Below the pieces are notes generated by a model. The model made no database searches and was not told the origin of the DNA. It saw only the letters and a program-made list of their open reading frames with translations. The translations under genes were made by a program, and so were the position numbers. A stretch of 64,000 bases of DNA from Nonomuraea pusilla (GTDB lineage Bacteria > Actinomycetota > Actinomycetes > Streptosporangiales > Streptosporangiaceae). Of the stretch, positions 58,059-64,000 are shown piece after piece. Where the stretch lies: positions 1-64,000 of the forward strand of contig NZ_FOBF01000005.1 in assembly GCF_900109355.1 (NCBI RefSeq). The letters are read 5' to 3'. Position 1 is the stretch's first letter. Each line of letters opens with the position of its first letter.

Positions 58059-58274
58059 ATGAAGATCAGAACCATGCTCGCCGGCGTCTGCGCGGCGCTG
58101 GCCCTGGCCGTGGGCGTCGCCGCGCTCTCGGGCACGGCCTCGGCCGATCCCAAGAAGCCCTCCGAGTCGGCGGCCCCGGCACCGTCCGCGGCGCCGTCCG
58201 ACGACCGGCCGTCGGAGCGGCCGACGGCGGCCCCGCAGGAGCCGCGCCCCGCCAAGCCGGCCTACACCGGCTGA
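58059..58274 (+). CDS. 71-residue secreted Pro/Ala/Ser-rich protein
   Basis: Signal peptide with cleavage likely after GTASA (about residue 29), then a 42-residue tail rich in Pro, Ser, Ala and Glu/Asp, ending KPAYTG. ATG follows GAGGAACCCTC. It lies 30 bases after the L,D-transpeptidase gene, so probably co-transcribed. Disordered secreted peptide of unknown role; it might interact with the wall enzyme. Confidence 0.72.
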   Translation: MKIRTMLAGVCAALALAVGVAALSGTASADPKKPSESAAPAPSAAPSDDRPSERPTAAPQEPRPAKPAYTG

Positions 58275-58289
58275 TCGCCGCGGGACGTA

Positions 58290-58344
58290 CCTGCTCCTGC
58301 CCGCCGGCCGCGTCAGCGGCCTGGCCATCGCGGGCAGGAGCAGG
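58290..58344. repeat. 14-bp perfect inverted repeat enclosing a second hairpin
   Basis: CCTGCTCCTGCCCG (58290-58303) pairs perfectly with 58331-58344. Within the 27-base loop GGCCGC-GTCA-GCGGCC (58306-58321) forms a further 6-bp hairpin. It follows the secreted-protein gene by 15 bases. It may terminate that operon or be a structured RNA element; there is no U tract. Confidence 0.7.
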
Positions 58345-58403
58345 CCCACGATCCGGTGAACTGCGATCCTCCTGCGTCCTGAACTCGGGTCACCTCCTGG
58401 GCC

Positions 58404-58441
58404 GGTCCCTCCGGTGAGCCTCCGCGCCGACCGGAGGGACC
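58404..58441 (+). terminator. 12-bp perfect stem-loop upstream of the LLM oxidoreductase gene
   Basis: GGTCCCTCCGGT (58404-58415) pairs perfectly with ACCGGAGGGACC (58430-58441) across a 14-nt loop. It is followed by TTCACG, so the U tract is short. Together with the structure at 58290-58344 it isolates the L,D-transpeptidase genes from those on the right. Confidence 0.5.
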
Positions 58442-58524
58442 TTCACGTCATCGAACGAAATATCCGGCGGGCCGCCGCGGTTGCACCAACGCGTCAGGAT
58501 GTCCCCCGCGAAAGGCCCGTCGCC

Positions 58525-59514
58525 ATGGCTCTCCCGATCTCCATCCTCGACCTGGCGCACATCGGCGAGGCGGAGACGGCGAGCGACGCCCTGTGCGCCA
58601 GCGTCACGCTGGCGCAGCGCGCCGAGGAGTGGGGCTACCACCGCATCTGGTACGCCGAGCACCACAACATGCCGACCATCGCGTCCTCCTCGCCGGCCGT
58701 CCTCATCGCCCACATCGCCTCCCAGACCAGGACGATCCGCCTGGGCGCGGGCGGCGTCATGCTGCCCAACCACTCCCCGCTGACCATCGCGGAGCAGTTC
58801 GGCACCCTCGCGACCCTGCACCCCGGACGCATCGACCTCGGCCTCGGCCGCGCCCCGGGCAGCGACCAGCAGACCCAGCGCGCCCTGCGCCGCGGCCCGT
58901 CGTCCGCCGACGACTTCCCGCAGGACGTCGTCGAGCTGCAGGGCTACCTGTCCGGCGAGTCACGCGTCCCCGGCATCGAGGCGACGCCGGGCAAGGGCAC
59001 GAACGTGCCGCTGTACATCCTCGGGTCGTCGCTGTTCGGCGCGAAGCTCGCCGCCGCGCTCGGCCTGCCGTACGCGTTCGCCTCCCACTTCGCCCCCACC
59101 GCGCTGGAGGAGGCCGTCGCGCTCTACCGGCGTGAGTTCCGCCCGTCGGAGCAGCTCGACCGCCCGTACGTGATCGCGGGCGTGAACGTGATCGCGGCCG
59201 ACACGGAGGAGCGGGCGCAGGAGCAGTTCCTCGCGGCCAAGCGGGCCCGCGTCAGCACGCTCCTCGGCCGCGGCCGGCGCTTCACCCCGGAGGAGGCGGA
59301 CCTCGTCCTCGACTCCCCGGCGGGACGGCAGATCCTGCAGATGACGACGTACTCCGCCGTCGGCACGCCCGGTGAGGTGAAGGACTACCTGGACAGGTTC
59401 GCCGAGCACGCGCAGGCCGACGAGCTGATCGTGGCCTCGCCCGCCACCGACAGGGAGGCGTGGCTGCGCTCGTTCGAGCTGCTCGCGCAGGTCCGCGGCC
59501 TCGTCACCGCCTGA
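58525..59514 (+). CDS. LLM-class (luciferase-like) flavin-dependent oxidoreductase
   Basis: The product has 329 residues of one TIM-barrel domain. Signatures are [60 protein letters not shown] and [14 protein letters not shown]. It uses reduced flavin (FMNH2; this subgroup is usually FMN-type) and oxygen on an unknown substrate. I chose ATG 58525, which starts at the family core [11 protein letters not shown]. It ends 11 bases before the activator repeats of the peptide operon, so it is a separate unit. Confidence 0.9.
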   Translation: MALPISILDLAHIGEAETASDALCASVTLAQRAEEWGYHRIWYAEHHNMPTIASSSPAVLIAHIASQTRTIRLGAGGVMLPNHSPLTIAEQFGTLATLHPGRIDLGLGRAPGSDQQTQRALRRGPSSADDFPQDVVELQGYLSGESRVPGIEATPGKGTNVPLYILGSSLFGAKLAAALGLPYAFASHFAPTALEEAVALYRREFRPSEQLDRPYVIAGVNVIAADTEERAQEQFLAAKRARVSTLLGRGRRFTPEEADLVLDSPAGRQILQMTTYSAVGTPGEVKDYLDRFAEHAQADELIVASPATDREAWLRSFELLAQVRGLVTA

Positions 59515-59524
59515 CCGCCCCGGG

Positions 59525-59569
59525 CCTGTATCGGCCCTGTATCCCCTCTGTAACGGCGGCTCCCATCGT
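59525..59569 (+). promoter_or_regulatory. three 11-bp-spaced direct repeats (SARP-type activator site) plus -10
   Basis: CCTGTATC at 59525-59532 and 59536-59543 and TCTGTAAC at 59547-59554 are exactly 11 bp apart, one helical turn, the hallmark of SARP binding sites. A weak -10-like CATCGT starts at 59564, 9 bases after the last repeat, as in SARP-dependent promoters where the repeats replace the -35 box. The transcript would start near 59576. Confidence 0.75.
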
Positions 59570-59578
59570 TGATCGCAG

Positions 59579-59599
59579 CGGGCACGACGCGCGTGCCCG
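59579..59599 (+). other. 8-bp hairpin at the 5' end of the peptide operon mRNA
   Basis: CGGGCACG (59579-59586) pairs perfectly with CGTGCCCG (59592-59599) across a 5-nt loop. It lies between the predicted transcript start and the ribosome binding site and may protect the 5' end. Confidence 0.6.
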
Positions 59600-59617
59600 G
59601 AGAACGAGGGAGAAGTC

Positions 59618-59695
59618 ATGCTCAAGACCGCCCGCCGTTACGCGAAGTACGCCGTGAGCGCCCTGTCCACCGCCGTCTTCGTCCACGCCGCCTGA
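59618..59695 (+). CDS. 25-residue cationic peptide, candidate precursor or signal peptide
   Basis: ATG 59618 is preceded by a strong ribosome binding site (GAGGGAGAAG, about 4-10 bases upstream). The n-region MLKTARRYAKY carries five basic residues; a hydrophobic stretch (about 12-22) follows, and the end VHAA looks like a signal-peptidase AXA-type site at the very C-terminus. TGA stop at 59693 lies inside the 12-bp palindrome CCTGACGTCAGG. The position, directly behind SARP-type repeats and before a ligase-like enzyme and a GxGD membrane protein, is what makes it credible as a gene. Too short for homology-based naming. Confidence 0.65.
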   Translation: MLKTARRYAKYAVSALSTAVFVHAA

Positions 59696-59708
59696 CGTCA
59701 GGGCGTCC

Positions 59709-59735
59709 TTCCCCCGGGAGGCCTTCCCGGGGGAA
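59709..59735 (+). terminator. 11-bp perfect hairpin between the peptide gene and the ligase gene
   Basis: TTCCCCCGGGA (59709-59719) pairs perfectly with TCCCGGGGGAA (59725-59735), loop GGCCT. No U tract follows, so it should reduce rather than abolish read-through, or stabilise an mRNA 3' end. Precursor-peptide operons often carry such an element to set the ratio of peptide to enzyme. Confidence 0.65.
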
Positions 59736-59761
59736 CTTCACGGCGACGGGAGGAAGAGGCC

Positions 59762-61195
59762 GTGTTCGCGACCGCGATCCGCCAGCTCGGCTACGCCTGG
59801 ACGATGATGTCGGGCAGGAGGTTCCGGCTGCGCGACGTGACCGCGCTCGTCGACGACCTGCGCGAGACCCTTGAGACGTTCGGCTCGCCGGGGGAGGGCG
59901 CCGGCGACATGCTGGCGGGCCAGGACCCCGAGATCCAGGACGACCTCACGAGGAGGCGGCTGCGCAGGACCGTGCGGCACGCCGCCGGGGAGACGCCGTT
60001 CTACCGCGCCCTCTTCCGCGAGCACGGCATCGACCCCGCGTCCGTCACGCCGGAGACGTTCGCCGCCGTGCCGCCCACGCGCAAGCAGGACCTGCGCGGG
60101 ACACCCGCGGCCTTCGTGTCCGACCAGGCCAGGCCCGCCCTCCTCGCCCAGACCACGGGGACGACCGGCACGCCCACCCTGGTGTGGTTCTCCGCCTACG
60201 AGATCGAGCTGATGGCCGCGATGGCGGCGCTGGCGCAGATGCTGACCGGCGGCGTCCGCTCCCACCACATCTGGGCCAACGCCATCAACTCGCGGTCGGT
60301 CGCCCAGATCATCGCCGAACGGTCGGTGACGCGTACCGGCGCGGCGTTCGTCCAGCTCGGCACCATCGACGCCGACACCGCGCTCGACCGGCTGGCCACC
60401 CCGCTGCACGTACCGGGTAAAGAGCCGCAGATCACCCATCTGAACGTGACGGCCTCGTACCTCGCGGCGCTCGTCCAGGCGGCGGAACGGGGCGGGTGGA
60501 CGGCGCGCGACTTCCGGCTCACCGAGATCTGGTCCGGCGGAGAGGTGCTGACGGACGCGCTGAGGCGCAGGGCCGAGGAGGCGTTCGGCGCGACCGTGAT
60601 CGACGGCTACTCGATGACCGAGATCGCGCCCGTCACCGGCCAGGTCTGCCCGGACGGACACCTGCACCTGCCCACCGACCAGGGGCTCGTGGAGGTGCTC
60701 GACCCGGTCACGTTCGAACCCGCGGCCCCCGGCGCGCTCGGCACGCTGGTCGTGACGCCGTACTCGACCTACCGCGACACCACCCTGCTGCTCAGGTACG
60801 TCACGGGTGACCTCGTCAGGGCGCTGCGGGAGGACGAGCGGCCGGGCTGCGCGCTGGCCGCGATCCCCGCCACCTCGCGCCTCCTCGGCCGGGCCGGCCC
60901 CGGAGGCGTGACCACCCGCGACGTCCTCGACCTGCTGCAGGCCGAGCCGGCGCTGCCCCTGCCCACCCGGCACGCCCTCGACGACGGCCTCCTGTACGTG
61001 GTGGCGGGCGGCGCGGCGGCCGGGGACCGCTCCGCGCTGCTGGCCCGCCTCGAAGAACGCGCCGAAGGGCTGCCCCTGACCGGCATCGTCCTGGTGGAGA
61101 CCCCCGACGAACTGCCCCACCCGTGCCGCGTCCGCGCCGACCTGCTGGAACACGGCTTCGAACGCGCCACCCCCACCCTGACGGGAACGCGATGA
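59762..61195 (+). CDS. PaaK-like adenylate-forming enzyme
   Basis: The product has 477 residues. The AMP-binding core has LLAQTTGTTGTPTLVWFS (phosphate loop), WSGGEVLTDALRRRAEEAFG, IDGYSMTEIAPVTGQ and LLLRYVTGDLVRAL, matching phenylacetate-CoA-ligase-like proteins (PaaK/CapK group). Such enzymes activate a carboxylate as acyl-AMP and may pass it to CoA, an amine or another acceptor. No membrane helix. Start GTG 59762 has GGGAGGA upstream. Its stop overlaps the next start (ATGA). In this setting the substrate might be the 25-residue peptide or a molecule joined to it; that is inference. Confidence 0.85.
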   Translation: MFATAIRQLGYAWTMMSGRRFRLRDVTALVDDLRETLETFGSPGEGAGDMLAGQDPEIQDDLTRRRLRRTVRHAAGETPFYRALFREHGIDPASVTPETFAAVPPTRKQDLRGTPAAFVSDQARPALLAQTTGTTGTPTLVWFSAYEIELMAAMAALAQMLTGGVRSHHIWANAINSRSVAQIIAERSVTRTGAAFVQLGTIDADTALDRLATPLHVPGKEPQITHLNVTASYLAALVQAAERGGWTARDFRLTEIWSGGEVLTDALRRRAEEAFGATVIDGYSMTEIAPVTGQVCPDGHLHLPTDQGLVEVLDPVTFEPAAPGALGTLVVTPYSTYRDTTLLLRYVTGDLVRALREDERPGCALAAIPATSRLLGRAGPGGVTTRDVLDLLQAEPALPLPTRHALDDGLLYVVAGGAAAGDRSALLARLEERAEGLPLTGIVLVETPDELPHPCRVRADLLEHGFERATPTLTGTR

Positions 61196-62172
61196 CCTCG
61201 CTCACGACCCCCGCCCTCGCCCTGTACGTGCTCGTCGGGCTCGCCGTCGCGCTGACCATCGGCTACGCCCGCCGCTACGCCATCCCCAGGCCGCCCGTCG
61301 GCCGGATGACCCGCTCGGACATCACCTTCATGGTCGTCGCGCTCGTGGCGATGCCGTTCGCGTACCTGCACCTGCACGACGCCGTGGTCGTGACCGTCTT
61401 CGGGATCGTGGCGTTCACGTTCGCCCAGCTCACGCTGGCGCAGCCGATCGGCGGGCGCGCCGCCGCGCTCGCCGCCGCCGCGCTGTGCGGCGGCGACGTG
61501 GCCGCCTACCTGGCCGGGTGGGAGCCCGGGGTGCTCCTGCTCAACGACGTCAGCGTGATCCTGCTCGTCGTCGGCGCGGTGAACCTCTGGGCGCAGGCCG
61601 GGATCACCCCCGCCCAGGTGGCCGCCCTGGCCGCCGCGCTCACCTGCTACGACACCGTCGCCACCGGGTTCAGCACGCTCACCATGGACTTCGTCCAGCG
61701 CATGCAGGGCCTGCCGTTCGCCCCGGTGCTGGCGACCGCCTACGGCCCCAGCCCCGCTCTGATCGGGCTCGGCGACTGCCTGATGCTGTCGCTCTGGCCG
61801 GTCGTGGCGTTCAGGGCGTACGGGCGGCGGGCCGGCGCGTGGGCCGCGGGACTCGCGGCGGTGTTGCTGGCCGTCTCCACCGCCGTGCTGCTCACGGTGG
61901 GCGGGTCGGTGCCGCTGCTGACGGTGCTCGGACCGCTCATCGTCGCCCAGTGGCTGGTCTGGCGCAGGTGGAGCGCGCTCAGGACGCCGCCGCCGTCCAG
62001 GCCCGCGCTCGACGCGGCGCTCGCCGTCCCGCTGCCGGCCGCCGGCCCGTGGGTGGCGGTGGCAGGCGGTTCGGCCGTGGCCGACGCCGCCTCACCGGGG
62101 CTCGCGCGGCGCGCCGCCAGGCTCGCCGGCTGCGAGGACGTCCCCGTCGTGCGCCGCACGCCCGAGGACTGA
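61192..62172 (+). CDS. polytopic membrane protein with YD and GLGD motifs, presenilin/SPP-like aspartyl protease candidate
   Basis: The product has 326 residues and eight to nine hydrophobic segments up to about residue 260, then a soluble tail. Y153-D154 in LTCYDTVATGF and G192-D195 in IGLGDCLMLSLWP match the two catalytic Asp motifs (YD and GxGD) of presenilin-type and signal-peptide-peptidase-type intramembrane proteases, in adjacent helices. The PAL motif expected near the last helix is not seen (GPL occurs at about 247). ATG 61192 overlaps the ligase stop. The gene is overlapped antisense by the regulator frame from 61740. Confidence 0.6.
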   Translation: MTSLTTPALALYVLVGLAVALTIGYARRYAIPRPPVGRMTRSDITFMVVALVAMPFAYLHLHDAVVVTVFGIVAFTFAQLTLAQPIGGRAAALAAAALCGGDVAAYLAGWEPGVLLLNDVSVILLVVGAVNLWAQAGITPAQVAALAAALTCYDTVATGFSTLTMDFVQRMQGLPFAPVLATAYGPSPALIGLGDCLMLSLWPVVAFRAYGRRAGAWAAGLAAVLLAVSTAVLLTVGGSVPLLTVLGPLIVAQWLVWRRWSALRTPPPSRPALDAALAVPLPAAGPWVAVAGGSAVADAASPGLARRAARLAGCEDVPVVRRTPED

Positions 62173-64000
62173 CCCCGCTCGCCCGCCGCCCGGGTGGCGC
62201 GGCCGGTGGGGTGGCCGCGCTCGGCTGTCCCGATCTCGCGCAGGCACGCCCGGACGTGGCGGGCGACCGCCTCCTGCCGCGTCGCGACCGGCTCCTCCGC
62301 CTCGGCCCGCTCCCCGGCGTACTCGCGGAGCAGACGGTGCAGCAGGTAGCGGGGCTCCCTGGCGCCGTCCGCCTGCGTGGACGTGAGCAGCCCGTGCGCC
62401 GCCAGCGTCTCCAGGGCCGCGTCCGCCTCCAGCTCGGTGACGCCGAGCAGCGCGGACGCCGACCGCACCGTGACCCCGTCGGGCCCGGCCAGCCCCAGCA
62501 GCCGGAAGGCCCGCGCGGCCGGCGCGGGCAGCGTCCGGTAGCTCGCGGCGAACGCGGCGCGGACGCTCAGCCCGCCGGCCGCCAGCTCGTCCAGCCCGCG
62601 ACCGGCCAGCCTCGCCGCGAACTCCCGCAGCGGCCAGGCGGGCCGCACGGCCAGACGGGCCCCGGCCGCCCTGACCGCGAGCGGCAGCCCGCCGCAGGCA
62701 CGCACGATCTCCGCCGCAGCCCGCGGCGCCGACCGCACCCTGTCCCGCCCGGCCACCCGCTCCAGCAGCAGCCTCGCGTCGTCCTCACCCGGCGGCCCCA
62801 GCACGATCCGTACGGCGCCTTCCAGCGCGGGCAGCGGCGACCTCGACGTCACCAGCACCGCGCAGCGTGGCGTGCCGGGCAGGAGGTGGCGCAGCTGGGC
62901 CTCGTCGCGGGCGCCGTCCAGCACGACGAGCACCGACCGGTCGGCGAGGTGCTGCCGCAGCAGCCGCGCGCGGTCCTCCACCGGGCCGGGCAGCAGGCCG
63001 CCGTCGAAGCCGAGCGAGCGCAGCAGGCCGCCCAGCAGCTCGCCCGGATCGCGCGCGCCCGAGCGCAGGCCGTCCAGGCGGACGAAGAGCTGGCCGTCGC
63101 GGTAGTCGGAGCGCAGCAGGTGGGCCAGGCGCACCGCGAACGCCGTCTTGCCCACGCCGGGCAGCCCGGACACCACGGCGACGGGCGGCCCGGGACGGTC
63201 GCGGGGGCCGCGCAGCAGGGAGAGCGCGGCGCGCAGCTCGTCGGCGCGCCCGACGAAGTCCGCGGTGTCGGGAGGCAGCTGGCACAGGGAGGCACGGACG
63301 ACGGGCAAGGGGCACGGAGCCGGCTGCGTGGCGGGCAGGATCGCGGAGGGGTGCGGGGCGGGCAGGATCGCGGAGGGGCACGGGGCTGGCTGCCGGGCGG
63401 GGAGATTCGTGGAGGGGTGCGGGGCGGGCAGGAGTGCCGGGTCGTCGCCGTCGAGGATCGCCGCGTGCAGCCGCCTGAGCTCGGGCCCCGGCTCGATGCC
63501 CAGCTCCGCGACCAGCAGGGCGCGCGCCCGCAGGAAGGCGGTGAGCGCCTCGTCCCGCCTGCCGTCGCGGCACAGCGCCACCATCAGCTGCTCCCACAGC
63601 CGTTCCCTCAACGGGTGGGCGGCGGCCAGACCGCGCAGCTCGGCCACCAGATCGGCGTGCCCCAGGTCGAGCCGCACGTCGATCCACTCGGAGCGGGCCA
63701 CCGCGAACCGCTCCTCCAGCTCCGCGATGCGCGGCGCCAGCTCCGAGCCGAGCGGGACGTCCTCGGCGGGACGGCCCCGCCACAGCGCGACCGCGGCGGC
63801 GTAGCCGCGTTCGGCCGCCTCCAGGTCGCCCCTGGCCCGCTCCAGCCTGGCCCGCCGTACCGCGCCGCCGAACGCCAGCAGGTCGAGCTGCCCCGGCGGC
63901 ACCTCCGAGCAGTAGCCGGACCCCTCCGTCCGCAGCTTCAGCCCCGTCCCGGCGAGCGCGCGGCGCACCTGGTGGACGTACGTCGCCGCGTTCGCCCTGG
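61740..64000 (-). CDS. AfsR-like SARP regulator with BTAD and NB-ARC domains (N-terminus beyond window)
   Basis: The frame is open to the right edge, so the 5' end is missing. The visible start (YVHQVRRALAGTGLKL) is the end of the winged helix; a bacterial transcriptional activation domain follows (about 120 residues, YAAAVALWRGRPAED, LRERLWEQLMVALCRDGR), then a Pro-rich linker with repeats of LPAPHPSAI and an NB-ARC ATPase domain with PVAVVSGLPGVGKTAFAVRL, VLVVLDGARDEAQL and CGGLPLAVRAAGARL. The frame runs on to TAG at 61740, about 430 bases antisense to the GxGD gene; the last 140 or so residues are low-complexity and doubtful. SARPs bind 11-bp-spaced direct repeats such as those at 59525. 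Confidence 0.85.
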   Translation of the reverse strand, partial: RANAATYVHQVRRALAGTGLKLRTEGSGYCSEVPPGQLDLLAFGGAVRRARLERARGDLEAAERGYAAAVALWRGRPAEDVPLGSELAPRIAELEERFAVARSEWIDVRLDLGHADLVAELRGLAAAHPLRERLWEQLMVALCRDGRRDEALTAFLRARALLVAELGIEPGPELRRLHAAILDGDDPALLPAPHPSTNLPARQPAPCPSAILPAPHPSAILPATQPAPCPLPVVRASLCQLPPDTADFVGRADELRAALSLLRGPRDRPGPPVAVVSGLPGVGKTAFAVRLAHLLRSDYRDGQLFVRLDGLRSGARDPGELLGGLLRSLGFDGGLLPGPVEDRARLLRQHLADRSVLVVLDGARDEAQLRHLLPGTPRCAVLVTSRSPLPALEGAVRIVLGPPGEDDARLLLERVAGRDRVRSAPRAAAEIVRACGGLPLAVRAAGARLAVRPAWPLREFAARLAGRGLDELAAGGLSVRAAFAASYRTLPAPAARAFRLLGLAGPDGVTVRSASALLGVTELEADAALETLAAHGLLTSTQADGAREPRYLLHRLLREYAGERAEAEEPVATRQEAVARHVRACLREIGTAERGHPTGRATRAAGERGQSSGVRRTTGTSSQPASLAARRASPGEAASATAEPPATATHGPAAGSGTASAASSAGLDGGGVLSALHLRQTSHWATMSGPSTVSSGTDPPTVSSTAVETASNTAASPAAHAPARRPYALNATTGQSDSIRQSPSPIRAGLGP

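Overview
The window is a piece of a high-GC actinomycete chromosome. Evidence for this is the strong G/C bias at third codon positions, frequent GTG/TTG starts, many genes that begin at or a few bases after a -10-like TANNNT box (leaderless transcripts), and actinobacterial marker genes: crgA, class E sortase, the fhaA-fhaB-pstP-rodA-pbpA-pknA-pknB cluster, a Bpa proteasome activator and LCP proteins. Gene order and protein style point to the order Streptosporangiales (Nonomuraea-like); that placement is an inference. Nothing suggests a plasmid or prophage. The only mobile DNA is the 3' end of an IS481-type transposase gene at the left edge.

Layout. 1-2700: transposase tail, GC-rich degenerate repeats, a one-TM protein and a cyclophilin. 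2.7-5.4 kb: rhomboid protease, crgA, class E sortase, a 52-codon membrane protein and a glutamine amidotransferase. 5.4-14.4 kb (minus strand): the growth and division signalling operon, with two Ser/Thr kinases, penicillin-binding protein, SEDS polymerase, PP2C phosphatase and two FHA proteins. 14.6-17.5 kb: tRNA-Leu and two CNNM/CorC-type membrane proteins behind a promoter with a structured leader. 17.5-22.8 kb: LCP protein, TenA, DNA glycosylase, rhodanese, a TPP riboswitch with the CytX transporter, and a DNA-alkyl transferase. 22.9-30.4 kb: sensor kinases, a RsbW-like ATPase, a YidC paralogue, a two-component pair, a STAS protein and a GT2 enzyme. 30.7-38 kb: two polyprenol-type mannosyltransferase-like proteins, a phosphatase-like membrane protein, pheA and serS. 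38-42.3 kb: cold-shock protein, HAD phosphatase, bpa and a quinone oxidoreductase. 42.4-46 kb: a 1190-codon MinD/ParA-like ATPase with an extreme low-complexity N-terminus, then tRNA-Ser. 46-54.5 kb: Nudix-NYN fusion, M15 peptidase, universal stress protein, a drug-exporter operon with a divergent TetR gene, a membrane glycosyltransferase, and an ECF sigma factor with a membrane partner. 54.7-58.3 kb: a second two-component system divergent from an L,D-transpeptidase.

The most unusual region is 59.5-64 kb. Three direct repeats spaced exactly 11 bp apart (a SARP-type activator site) precede a strong ribosome binding site and a 25-residue cationic, signal-peptide-like ORF. After that come a stable hairpin, a PaaK-like adenylate-forming enzyme and, translationally coupled to it, a polytopic membrane protein with YD and GLGD motifs like presenilin / signal peptide peptidase. 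A convergent AfsR-like SARP-NB-ARC regulator lies next to it and runs off the right edge. My reading is a SARP-controlled small-peptide system in which the peptide is activated or modified by the ligase-like enzyme and cut in the membrane by the GxGD protein. The motifs and layout are seen in the sequence; the joint function is inference.
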